This document shows, piece after piece, positions 1 through 7,758 of a stretch of DNA of 8,129 nucleotides; the first letter of the stretch is position 1, and each line of letters begins with the position of its first letter. The notes under the pieces were generated by a model. It saw only the letters and a program-made list of their open reading frames with translations, did no database searches and was not told where the DNA came from. This DNA is from Planctomycetota bacterium. Its GTDB lineage: Bacteria; Planctomycetota; Phycisphaerae; WQYP01. The stretch is from assembly GCA_021852245.1 (NCBI GenBank), contig JAJZNY010000191.1:1-8129 (forward strand), read 5' to 3'. Position numbers and translations under genes: made by a program.

Positions 1-631
1 TCGGCACGATGAGCACTTTGGCATCGTTGAGCGTTATGCCGTAGACACCCAAAAAATCGCCCAGATGCCCCTTCACCAGCTCCACGATTTCATGAATTTT
101 CTCATTGATCCGCTCCATCGGTGTGACTTGTACGATCTGATTGATGGCCTGCTCCACCACCGGGCCGGCGTATCCTGCAACCTCTTCCGTAAGAATCGAG
201 TGCTTGGTGAATGGCATATGCGTAACGAGCTTCAGAGCGCCCTCTTTGGTGTCCACATGAACATAATATTCCACCTGGTAAGACATCTCAGCCATTTCGG
301 CTGAGGTGGCCACCCCGGTGTTCCGCACGAGTAATTTGGCGCGATTGATGTACAACACTTCATACTGCCATGGTGACTGGCCACCAAAAAATGCGGGAAC
401 AAAACTCCCGATAATAGGTTTATCCGGAGTTTGAATGGGGAATTGCCCGGTGTCATAAACGCCCAACACCGCCCCGCGTGATTTGAGAACCCCAAAGTGA
501 TTGGCTTCGACGGTCAGCAGGCTGCCGGAAACAATGTTTTGATCCGGATAATGATAAGCGAGTGTATCAGGCCCCATCACATCCACGCCATCGCCTGTCA
601 ACGTTGAAATAACCTGTCTGGTCAATCCCAT
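1..631 (-). CDS. SPFH-domain (YdjI / virion-core-like) protein, 3' end outside window
   Basis: The minus strand reads without a stop from an ATG at 631-629 to the left edge, giving 210 residues; the C-terminus is missing. The pattern fits the SPFH family related to Bacillus YdjI: a strand-rich start with LLTVEANHFGVLKSRG (about residues 38-53), then VYDTGQFPIQTP (58-69) in the place of the family's 'GPGRHTL..' turn, then SFVPAFFGGQSPWQYEVLYI (76-95), matching the 'PFGGKSPF..EVYF.N' signature. The stretch from about 150 to 210 (VVEQAINQIVQVTPMERINE onwards) looks like the helical oligomerising part. No signal peptide or membrane helix is visible. Known members are membrane-associated scaffolds, some working with PspA-type envelope stress systems; that role here is inference. 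The start is supported by AAGGGG seven to eight bases upstream. It is divergent from the secreted-protein operon. A C-terminal zinc ribbon or short tail, common in the family, could lie beyond the edge. Confidence 0.85.
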   Translation of the reverse strand, partial: MGLTRQVISTLTGDGVDVMGPDTLAYHYPDQNIVSGSLLTVEANHFGVLKSRGAVLGVYDTGQFPIQTPDKPIIGSFVPAFFGGQSPWQYEVLYINRAKLLVRNTGVATSAEMAEMSYQVEYYVHVDTKEGALKLVTHMPFTKHSILTEEVAGYAGPVVEQAINQIVQVTPMERINEKIHEIVELVKGHLGDFLGVYGITLNDAKVLIVP

Positions 632-1042
632 GTGATACCCCTTGAAGCTTGGTTGATCAAAACAATTAAAACTATCCTGATTGCGATTTACTTCAAGCCG
701 GCGACCAGGAGCTTGAGACGCCTATTTTTCCCAAGTATAACTCCAACCCAATCGAGGGTAAGAATATCCTCAAGCCATCGAGGGCGTCAATTGTCTGCAA
801 AACCCTGATATCGGCGCGGCAGTTTTTCAGAGCGGTAACTAAAATGCTGACGGTGGCCCTCATTTGCAGCTATGGAACTTAGCTCAGGCAAAAAAAAGAT
901 GTGTTGGAAGGCGGGCTCCATTGGTCATCGGACGTATTGACACGAATTACCCATAACGCTGCCGTGAATCGAGCTTTCCGCAGGCAGAACGATCGATTAC
1001 CATACGAAAGTATACATCCGAGGGGTATTCTGGGGGTATCCA
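632..1042. other. Divergent intergenic region, no gene seen
   Basis: These 411 bases separate the SPFH gene from the first secreted-protein gene, so promoters for both should lie here. No ORF with a start signal or RNA gene is convincing. A TATACT (734-739, minus strand) is a possible -10 for the SPFH gene, but its -35 (CTTACC, 17-bp spacer) is poor. A perfect TTGACA (937-942, plus strand) has no acceptable -10 at 16-18 bp; TATACA (1011-1016) has no -35. Small repeated elements are present: the palindrome TTGATCAA (653-660), ATCGAGGG twice (751-758 and 777-784), and TCAAGC/GCTTGA arms (693-698 and 711-716). An A8 run lies at 891-898. None of these proves a regulatory site. Confidence 0.6.
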
Positions 1043-2671
1043 ATGCGCCAACGTTTTTTGTCATTCTACCTCGTGGCTCTAACTGTTGTTTTGTGCGGCA
1101 GCCGTGCCGTTCTGGCTTCCGCTTCCAGCGTGCTTTCAAAAATTCCCACCAACAGTCGGTTGGTGGTGTATTTCAAGAGCATACGAGGATTCGATGAGGC
1201 CATAAGGACAATGATACGCACGGCGGGAGGCGAGCAGCAGGGGCAGGATAACGTCACTCTTTTGCGGCAGGCCTTTTCAGCAATGGGGCTGACCCGCGCG
1301 GTCGATCCGAATGGCAGTCTTTTGATCGTAGTGCCGGGGAATAGTGTCGGCGTGGCTTTGGACGATGTACCATCCATCTTCATTCTGCCGATTCGGCATC
1401 GTAAAAGCTTCATCAATGCCACGCAGGGGCGACCGGCGAAAAATGGGGTCTACCGCGGGGAAATCAATCACTTTGACCTCGGGATGCCGCACAGTGAAAA
1501 ATTTGCGTTTCAATTCAGCGGCCACTACGTGATCTGCGCGAAGAATGCCAAAGTGCTGACAGAATTTGAGCATGCAACGGCATGGCTTAAGCCAGCACAA
1601 GTGACAGGCGCTGCGGGTGGACGGTCGCCTCTGCTGGCCATGCGTATGAACATGAATCAGGAAGCGTTTGAGCTGCGAACTGGGATTACGGCGATGATCG
1701 GTTTGCGTATGGGATTCCTGGGCGGTGCGGCCAAGCCGGATCCCCAGACGCTGGAATCGGAACACTTTGCGGATCGGCTCATTAATCAGACCCAGACGCT
1801 TGCTCTGACGCTGGATGTCACGCATCGCGCCATGCTGGATAGGGTGCAATTATCGGCCAAACCGGGGTCGCAGCTTGCTGAGCTGATCGCCGCTCAGCGC
1901 ACGATATCGCTGCAATCCGCTGATTCTCTACCCCTGCGCCATTACATCACGGCGGTGATGGAGGCCGTGAATTGGCGGGCTGTGGGCGATTATCTGGTAC
2001 CGAGCTTCGGTCATTACGTGAAGACCCAATCTGCGAAATACGGGAAAAAGGGCCGAAAAAAAATCTGGCGATTTCCGTGGTTGCTTAATCACTCCACATC
2101 GGGGGCGCTGGTTGTGCGCGGTGAGATATCCACACACACACGCTATACCACGTACATCCTTGCCCATATGGATTCCCGCATCGATATGAGTGCGATGCGG
2201 GAGCACGTGCAGGAATTGATCCATTTTGTGCCGTCGGCCGATTCGGATGGGATCAAGGTCGGTGCGGCAGGTCCGAATGGGCTTCATATCAAATGCAGTA
2301 AAAGCAGGGCTGGAGGGGGATTGTACCTTATCAATAAGGTGGGCACGCGGAGAGTTTTGATGGCCCCCGCGGATGCGTTCAAGCGACTGGCCGGGCGGAT
2401 GGAACGCCGTCCATCGGCCGTATCGGCGATTCATTCCCGACTGCTGCGGAAGATGAAGCGATATCTCCCCGCCAACGTGATTGCGATCGACATTACTAGT
2501 GCAAAAGCGGGAGAGATGGGGGAACCGAAAGCTGCGGCCGGGGCGCTGGCGTTCCCCGTCCATCACCGGCCGACTATTGTCGCCGTTTCCCGATCCGGCA
2601 GCCGGCTGAGGATGATCTTCATTGTACCGCTGAATATGCTGCGGCATATAAACCCTATTATGCCATTTTAA
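1043..2671 (+). CDS. Exported protein of unknown function, first of a tandem pair
   Basis: This is a 542-residue protein that I cannot assign to a named function. A signal peptide is clear: MRQR, a hydrophobic core FLSFYLVALTVVLCG, then a probable signal peptidase I site after ASA (residue 27), so it should act outside the cytoplasm. Visible blocks are IPTNSRLVVYFKSIRGFDEA (34-53), SIFILPIRHRKSF (111-123), GHYVICAKNAKVLTEF (160-175), RMNMNQEAFELRTG (201-214), LSAKPGSQLAELI (270-282), a basic patch YGKKGRKKIW (333-342), and FIVPLNMLRHI near the end. Alternating short strands and helices of this kind recur in large secreted proteins I associate with planctomycetes (DUF3352-like in style); that link is from memory and weak. 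No catalytic motif, cysteine pair or membrane anchor was seen. The start is set by GGGGG five to ten bases before the ATG, leading straight into the signal peptide. The next gene begins 51 bp downstream and has a similar layout. The long antisense frames here lack such support. Confidence 0.85.
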   Translation: MRQRFLSFYLVALTVVLCGSRAVLASASSVLSKIPTNSRLVVYFKSIRGFDEAIRTMIRTAGGEQQGQDNVTLLRQAFSAMGLTRAVDPNGSLLIVVPGNSVGVALDDVPSIFILPIRHRKSFINATQGRPAKNGVYRGEINHFDLGMPHSEKFAFQFSGHYVICAKNAKVLTEFEHATAWLKPAQVTGAAGGRSPLLAMRMNMNQEAFELRTGITAMIGLRMGFLGGAAKPDPQTLESEHFADRLINQTQTLALTLDVTHRAMLDRVQLSAKPGSQLAELIAAQRTISLQSADSLPLRHYITAVMEAVNWRAVGDYLVPSFGHYVKTQSAKYGKKGRKKIWRFPWLLNHSTSGALVVRGEISTHTRYTTYILAHMDSRIDMSAMREHVQELIHFVPSADSDGIKVGAAGPNGLHIKCSKSRAGGGLYLINKVGTRRVLMAPADAFKRLAGRMERRPSAVSAIHSRLLRKMKRYLPANVIAIDITSAKAGEMGEPKAAAGALAFPVHHRPTIVAVSRSGSRLRMIFIVPLNMLRHINPIMPF

Positions 2672-2709
2672 TGAATTGGATATCCATTGGTTATGATCCG
2701 CCATAAGTC

Positions 2710-2715
2710 AGGAGA
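2710..2715 (+). promoter_or_regulatory. Ribosome binding site fixing the start at 2723
   Basis: AGGAGA lies seven bases before the ATG at 2723. In-frame alternatives upstream (TTG at 2687, ATG at 2693) lack a comparable site and would put a charged stretch (HKSGD) ahead of the signal peptide, so 2723 is preferred. Confidence 0.8.
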
Positions 2716-2722
2716 TATTACT

Positions 2723-4546
2723 ATGAGTAACCTTCGCGTCAGCATGTCCGCCATCTGTGCCCTTTTGGCTGCGTGCACTTTCAGCGGCCCGGTCTTCGCA
2801 ACGGTGTCGGCCGGAAACCTGCCGCCCATTAATAACGGTCGGGCCGTGATGATCCTGCGGATCGCCAATCCGCGTCTTTTTCGCGGTCATGTTCAGTGGA
2901 TGGCGGAACACATCTTCATCCCCGGTGTTATTCCGCACCTGAAGGCGCTGGAAATGCAAATCGACATTCCCGGCGGTATACGCAATTCCAAACCGATGGA
3001 ATTACTTCTCATGCCGACGGGTGTACGGAGCGGCGCGCTGGAGCCGGTCATGATATTTTCAGCGTCGAACCCGGCGTTTGCGGTTTCAAAACTGAATCCG
3101 CCGGCGCCGGTGAACGGCATATCGATGGTGGTGCTGAAGAATGGAGCCAGCGGCTATGTGGCTTTGAAAAAGCATGCGGTGCTTTTTGCATCGCATCGTG
3201 AGGCCTTGCGAATGGTGTTACACCATCCGGGGGCTGTGAAATCCGCACTTAAGGGCCGCGCTGCGGCAATCTTTACCGGCAGCGATGTGAGCGTGTATCT
3301 GAATATGCATCGCCTGTTCGAAATTGAGGGGCCGAGAATCAATTCGCGGATTTCCGCGATGAGTTCGATGCTCAGGGCAAGCCCGACTGGCGAAACGGCG
3401 CAGCAGAGACTCGGTGTCCACGTGATTCGCGCCATGATGAAATTGATTGCCAAACGATACCGCTCAATCGTAGGCGGAATTCGGGTGAACGAAGAAGGTG
3501 TTACGGTTTCAGCGCTGGCAAGAGTTCGGGTTTATGGCAAAGGTGGGCGATTGCTTAAGGGCCTTTCCTCAACTCGCCTGTCGCCCCCCGGGCAGATGCC
3601 TGATCTGCCGTTGGCGATGGCCTTACGCTTCAAGATGCCTTATTCATTGGCCACACGGGTCATTGCCGACAACATGAAACGCATATACCCACATGGAGCA
3701 GCGTCCGCCTCCACGTTTACGGCCCAAGCTGTCAAGTTGTGGAGCCTGATGGCGAAGAATCCGGATGGAAAATATTTGATAGGGCACATGTTCCTGATCG
3801 CCCCCGTCAAAATGCATGATCCGTTGGAGGCGATGGTTGAAGACTTCAACGCGAAGGAACCGCAGGTAATTTGCCGTCTGCTGTACAGAGAGCAGATTGC
3901 GAGCATGCAGCAGGCCTTTAAGCAGCAGGGGCCCCAAGGCATGGTGGGGATAACGGTGTCACATGAGACGCCGGTGACCATAGACGGGGTTAAATTCAGG
4001 CGAGTGGGATTCCGCATGTCGATCGGAAAGGTGGCTGAAAGACTCGGTCCGTTTGGGCGAGGATTCGCTACCGGATTCAACGACGCCATTGCCGCTGCAT
4101 ACGGTGGCAGTAAAGGCCAGATCGCCATCGGGCATCTCGGCCACCGCGTTATCGTGGCTGGAAATCTGCGGGCATCGCAGTTGCGGGCGTATGTTCAATA
4201 TCTTAAAGGGCACGGAATTTCGGCAACGAAGATCGCCGGTGTGGCGGCGCCATCGCATTATCTGCCGGGTGCGTTCATGGCCGGATTTTTCGACCCGGCC
4301 GTCGAGCTCGGTCAATTGACGGCGGACGTTAGCGCGGACAGCGGGATGATGCAGATTCCCAACCCGGTCCAGGCGGGTCACACACCGGTATGGACGCTGA
4401 GCGCGAGCTGCTTGCGGAATAAGCCGGAAATCAAACTGTTTATGCCAACAGAGTCACTGCGCGTCAGTTCACAGCAATTGCACCGTATGGTCGCCGGGAT
4501 CATGATGCTGTTCATGCAGATTCAGCACCCGGCTTCCGGGGCATGA
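2723..4546 (+). CDS. Exported protein of unknown function, second of a tandem pair
   Basis: From the ATG at 2723 this is a 607-residue protein. The N-terminus MSNLRVSMSAICALLAAC carries a hydrophobic core. Two exports are possible: a lipoprotein cleaved before Cys18 (lipobox-like LAAC), or signal peptidase I cleavage after VFA (residue 26). The mature part starts NLPPINNGRAVMILRIANP (32-50), echoing the IPTNSRLVVYFKS block of the preceding protein. Further shared-style blocks are PVMIFSASNPAFAVSKL (108-124), GYVALKKHAVLFASHREAL (144-162) and SDVSVYLNMHRLFEIEGP (187-204). A strand-rich segment IRVNEEGVTVSALARV (253-268) follows. It is longer than its partner by an extra C-terminal region, including PSHYLPGAFMAGFFDPAVEL (510-529). 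No enzyme motif was recognised. It lies 51 bp after the first gene with no terminator between, so co-transcription is likely. The gene ends 35 bp from the convergent gcvP stop, with a terminator hairpin spanning its last codons. Confidence 0.85.
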   Translation: MSNLRVSMSAICALLAACTFSGPVFATVSAGNLPPINNGRAVMILRIANPRLFRGHVQWMAEHIFIPGVIPHLKALEMQIDIPGGIRNSKPMELLLMPTGVRSGALEPVMIFSASNPAFAVSKLNPPAPVNGISMVVLKNGASGYVALKKHAVLFASHREALRMVLHHPGAVKSALKGRAAAIFTGSDVSVYLNMHRLFEIEGPRINSRISAMSSMLRASPTGETAQQRLGVHVIRAMMKLIAKRYRSIVGGIRVNEEGVTVSALARVRVYGKGGRLLKGLSSTRLSPPGQMPDLPLAMALRFKMPYSLATRVIADNMKRIYPHGAASASTFTAQAVKLWSLMAKNPDGKYLIGHMFLIAPVKMHDPLEAMVEDFNAKEPQVICRLLYREQIASMQQAFKQQGPQGMVGITVSHETPVTIDGVKFRRVGFRMSIGKVAERLGPFGRGFATGFNDAIAAAYGGSKGQIAIGHLGHRVIVAGNLRASQLRAYVQYLKGHGISATKIAGVAAPSHYLPGAFMAGFFDPAVELGQLTADVSADSGMMQIPNPVQAGHTPVWTLSASCLRNKPEIKLFMPTESLRVSSQQLHRMVAGIMMLFMQIQHPASGA

Positions 4547-4562
4547 GAAACCCGGGTGTTTT
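4526..4562 (+). terminator. Probable intrinsic terminator of the secreted-protein operon
   Basis: CACCCGG (4526-4532) and CCGGGTG (4552-4558) are perfect seven-base complementary arms followed directly by TTTT (4559-4562). The 19-base loop can alternatively form a smaller CCGGG/CCCGG stem (4536-4540 with 4551-4555). The 5' arm is within the last codons of the upstream gene and the stop codon is in the loop. Read on the minus strand the hairpin lacks a T-run, so it favours the plus-strand operon, though it may also slow transcripts leaving gcvP. The short T-run limits certainty. Confidence 0.55.
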
Positions 4563-4581
4563 GAGCCGCATGGGCGAATCG

Positions 4582-7521
4582 CTATTGTTGAGCCTGATCT
4601 GAGGACATCGGCGGGCAGGCGCAGAACAGATGGCGGTCACCATAAGCATTATCAATGCGACGGACGCTGGGCCAGAATTTGAAATCCCGCAGGTAATTCA
4701 TCGGAAAGGCGGCCTGCTCGCGGCTGTAGGTGTGATGCCAGTCCTTTATGATCATTTCGGCGGTATGCGGGGCGTTTTTCAGGGGGTTATCGCCCCTGTC
4801 AGAGCGGCCCTGCTCAATGTCGCGGATTTCGCGGCGAATTTGAATCAGAGCATCGCAGAAACGGTCCAGCTCGGCCTTGGATTCACTCTCCGTCGGTTCA
4901 ATCATGAGCATGCCCGGTTCCGGCCAGGAGACGGTGGGCGCATGAAAGCCATAGTCCATCAGGCGTTTGGCGATGTCTTCAACCTTGACGCCGACGGATT
5001 CAAACGGGCGACAATCAATAATAAATTCATGTGCTACCCGGCCGCGCCGGCCGCGAAAGCGAATGGGGAAATCATCTTTCAGACGCTGCGCCATGTAGTT
5101 GGCGTTTAATATGGCGACGGCCGTTGCGCGCGAGAGTCCCGCGGCGCCCATCATCACGATGTAGGCCCAGGAAATGGTAAGAATGGATGCACTGCCGTAG
5201 GGCGCCGCCGACACGGGGCCGATTGCATTCGGCCCCCCCATGGATGCGGTCGGATGGCCGGGGAGAAACGGCGCCAGTTTCTGTGTCACGCCGATGGGGC
5301 CCATGCCCGGTCCCCCACCGCCGTGGGGGATACAGAACGTCTTGTGCAGATTCAGGTGGCACACATCGGCGCCGATATCCGCCGGGCGACACAGACCCAC
5401 CATGGCATTCATATTGGCTCCGTCCATATAAACCAGGCCACCGGCCTGGTGAACCACCCGGCACACCTCTTCGATGGTTTCTTCAAATACGCCGTGGGTC
5501 GATGGATAGGTAACCATCAGGCAGCCGAGCCGGTCCCGGTGGACTTGCGCTTTGGTGTGAAGATCCTCGAGGCTGATGCTCCCGTGCTCATCGCATTCCA
5601 CGGTGACGACCTCCATGCCGGCGATCACGGCGCTGGCGGGATTGGTGCCATGCGCCGATACGGGAATCAGACATATGTTGCGATCATGTTGAGAGATGGA
5701 TTCATGGTACGCCCGAATCACGCGTAAACCGGCATATTCCCCCTGCGAACCTGCATTGGGCTGCAGGGATACGGCGGCGAAACCGGTTATTTCACAGAGA
5801 AATCGCTCCAGTTGTGTGGTGAGCAGACTGTAACCGGTGCACTGATCTGCGGGGGCAAAAGGATGCATATCCGCCCAGCAGGGTTCGGTGAAGGGCATCA
5901 TCTCCGAGGCACTGTTGAGTTTCATGGTGCATGATCCAAGCGGGATCATGGAATGCGTGAGCGAGAGATCGCGCGATTCCAATCGACGCATGTATCGCTG
6001 CATCTCTGTTTCGCTGTGATATTGATTAAATACGGGGTGCGTCATGTATGGGCTCTGACGCTGCAACCCGGCGGGAATGCAAATTCGCGCCGCCTTAACC
6101 ACCGGATCAAGCAGAAACGGAAGGGGCCGGTTGGGTGAAAACACATGCAGCAGCGTATGAACATCATCCATGGTCGAACGCTGATCGAGTGAAATTCCGA
6201 TCGTATCATCCGGATAACGTCGCAGATTGATCTGCCGCCGATGGGCCTCGCGATGGATGTCGTCCGCAAGCGTTTCCGCGGACGGCATGATCCGCAGGGT
6301 GTCAAAGAATTGTTCATGGACCACCTGATGGCCGAGCTTGCGCAATCCTGTGGCCAGAACGCAGGTCCAGCCGTGAATGCGATTGGCAATATTTTTCAGT
6401 CCATCCGGGCCGTGATAGACGGCGTGCATGGCGGCGATAATCGCCGGCAGCACCTGGGCGGTGCAGATATTGCTGGTGGCTTTTTCACGCCGGATATGCT
6501 GTTCCCGCGTCTGGATGGCCAGTCGGTAAGCGGGCCGCCCCGCCGCATCACGGGAGACGCCGACAATACGGCCGGGCAATTTGCGGGCATATTCCATGCG
6601 GGTGGACATAAATGCCGCGTGCGGCCCGCCATACCCCATCGGCATACCGAGTCGTTGTGCACTGCCGACGGCGATGTCGGCCCCCAGCAGGCCGGGCGAT
6701 TCCAAGATGGTCAGCGCCAGCATATCCGTGGCCGTCACTACCAGTGCACCGTGTCGATGGGCGGCGGCGGCGAGGGAGCGGATATCTCTGATTTTGCCGT
6801 CCGATGCGGGATATCCGACGAGAAAGCCGAAATAAGCCGGATCGTCAGCAGCCAATTGATCCACATCCCCCACTTCACAGGTGAGATGAAGTCCGGCTGC
6901 GCGGGCGGCGACGACCTCAATCACCTGCGGGTGCAGATCGCGGGCGATGAAAAACACCTTCTTATCCGACGTGGTGAGGGCCCGGCACATGCTCATCGCT
7001 TCTCCAGCGGCGGTTGCCTCATCCAGCATGGACGCATTGGCCAGAGGCAGGCCCGTCAAATCGGCCGTCATCGTCTGAAAATTTAATAATGCCTCAAGCC
7101 GTCCCTGCGCGATTTCCGCCTGGTATGGGGTGTACTGGGTGTACCAGCCCGGGTTGGCGAGGATATTGCGACTGATCACCGGTTCGGTGATGCAGGGGTA
7201 GTAGCCCATGCCGACAAATGAGCGGAATATCCGGTTCTGACGTCCCAGCCGTTGGAGATTTTCCGCCATCTGCGTTTCAGACATGGGATGAGGAAGCGCC
7301 AGCGGCTGATGGAAACGGATGGACTCGGGGATGGTTTCAGCCAGCAGGTCGTCCAATTTATCCAAACCCAGCGATGAGAGCATGGCCGCGATATCCTGCT
7401 CCGTGCAGCCGATGTGCCGCTGATGAAATGGGCGACGTTGATCCAGCACATTCCAGGAGATACCACCGGTTGAAGGGGATGAGGATTCGACGGAAACGGG
7501 CTTTGCCGCAGTAACATTCAT
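4582..7521 (-). CDS. gcvP: Glycine dehydrogenase (aminomethyl-transferring), glycine cleavage system P protein, single-chain form
   Basis: This is the pyridoxal-phosphate enzyme of the cytoplasmic glycine cleavage system. It decarboxylates glycine and passes the aminomethyl group to the lipoyl arm of H protein (GcvH). The 979 residues match the usual length of the undivided P protein. The N-terminal half shows RHIG (35-38), MLDEATAAGEAM (165-176), QRLGMPMGYGGPHAAF (289-304) and QTREQHIRREKATSNICTAQ (337-356). The C-terminal half has GSCTMKLNS (529-537), SAHGTNPASA (622-631) and HLNLHKTFCIPHGGGGPGMG (722-741), whose Lys727 is the expected PLP-binding lysine; the glycine-rich loop is intact. 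No frameshift or missing key residue was seen. The ATG at 7521 has AAGGA eleven bases upstream, a slightly long gap; conserved sequence begins near residue 21, so a start a few codons away would change little. It faces the secreted-protein operon and diverges from the thioredoxin-like gene. No gcvT or gcvH is in the window. Confidence 0.97.
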   Translation of the reverse strand: MNVTAAKPVSVESSSPSTGGISWNVLDQRRPFHQRHIGCTEQDIAAMLSSLGLDKLDDLLAETIPESIRFHQPLALPHPMSETQMAENLQRLGRQNRIFRSFVGMGYYPCITEPVISRNILANPGWYTQYTPYQAEIAQGRLEALLNFQTMTADLTGLPLANASMLDEATAAGEAMSMCRALTTSDKKVFFIARDLHPQVIEVVAARAAGLHLTCEVGDVDQLAADDPAYFGFLVGYPASDGKIRDIRSLAAAAHRHGALVVTATDMLALTILESPGLLGADIAVGSAQRLGMPMGYGGPHAAFMSTRMEYARKLPGRIVGVSRDAAGRPAYRLAIQTREQHIRREKATSNICTAQVLPAIIAAMHAVYHGPDGLKNIANRIHGWTCVLATGLRKLGHQVVHEQFFDTLRIMPSAETLADDIHREAHRRQINLRRYPDDTIGISLDQRSTMDDVHTLLHVFSPNRPLPFLLDPVVKAARICIPAGLQRQSPYMTHPVFNQYHSETEMQRYMRRLESRDLSLTHSMIPLGSCTMKLNSASEMMPFTEPCWADMHPFAPADQCTGYSLLTTQLERFLCEITGFAAVSLQPNAGSQGEYAGLRVIRAYHESISQHDRNICLIPVSAHGTNPASAVIAGMEVVTVECDEHGSISLEDLHTKAQVHRDRLGCLMVTYPSTHGVFEETIEEVCRVVHQAGGLVYMDGANMNAMVGLCRPADIGADVCHLNLHKTFCIPHGGGGPGMGPIGVTQKLAPFLPGHPTASMGGPNAIGPVSAAPYGSASILTISWAYIVMMGAAGLSRATAVAILNANYMAQRLKDDFPIRFRGRRGRVAHEFIIDCRPFESVGVKVEDIAKRLMDYGFHAPTVSWPEPGMLMIEPTESESKAELDRFCDALIQIRREIRDIEQGRSDRGDNPLKNAPHTAEMIIKDWHHTYSREQAAFPMNYLRDFKFWPSVRRIDNAYGDRHLFCACPPMSSDQAQQ

Positions 7522-7560
7522 TCAGGTATGTATCCTTCCAAGCGAAAAAACCAGTTGAGG

Positions 7561-7590
7561 ATTATAGTCACTTCACCTTGATAGCGCCAG
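7561..7590 (-). promoter_or_regulatory. gcvP: Candidate sigma-70-type promoter of gcvP
   Basis: On the minus strand a perfect TATAAT sits at 7566-7561, about 39 bases before the gcvP ATG, which would give a leader of roughly 33 nt. The -35 is weak: CTGGCG (7590-7585) at 18-bp spacing matches TTGACA at only three positions. The -10 is the only strong element in this intergenic region. If it is the real promoter, there is no room for a leader riboswitch. Confidence 0.45.
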
Positions 7591-7758
7591 TCCGCCTGGA
7601 AGTCACCTCCATCGAAAGGCAAAGCGGTAGTTCATGTCGATACCCGACAGCGATCGATTGCCTTAGCATGCATCCTCGCAGACGGCGATAAGACGCCCGC
7701 ACTTAGGAAATAATCCGGACTCTCCCCCGATGCGTAATATCATCTGTCAGGCGGATTT

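Noticed and set aside
232..495. 87-codon open frame on the minus strand inside the SPFH region
   Set aside because: It is in a different frame from the SPFH protein, whose family pattern is clear across the same bases.
937..942. Perfect TTGACA as the -35 of the secreted-protein operon
   Set aside because: No acceptable -10 occurs at 16-18 bp spacing (the 17-bp position reads TGCCGT), so a promoter cannot be called.
901..1197. 98-codon plus-strand frame overlapping the start of the first secreted-protein gene
   Set aside because: It overlaps the signal-peptide region out of frame, has no ribosome site and has an unremarkable composition.
1928..2704. 258-codon open frame on the minus strand, and another at 1277-1849
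   Set aside because: Both are antisense to the secreted-protein gene, rich in His/Arg/Pro as expected of shadow frames, and lack credible start signals. The plus-strand gene has a signal peptide, ribosome site and a similar neighbour.
6241..7086. 281-codon open frame on the plus strand
   Set aside because: It is antisense to a highly conserved part of gcvP and shows no signal peptide, start site or recognisable domain; such shadows are common opposite gcvP. The same holds for the plus-strand frame at 5254-5727.
7635..7649. TGTCG/CGACA hairpin in the gcvP divergent region as a terminator or operator
   Set aside because: The stem is five base pairs with no T-run on either strand and no neighbouring copy, so it is not distinguishable from chance.
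7722..7731. GGGGGAGAG on the minus strand, resembling the opening of a glycine riboswitch upstream of gcvP
   Set aside because: The partner CTCTCAGG element and the CCGAAGG core are absent downstream, and the element lies upstream of the perfect TATAAT at 7561-7566, so it would not be in the leader.
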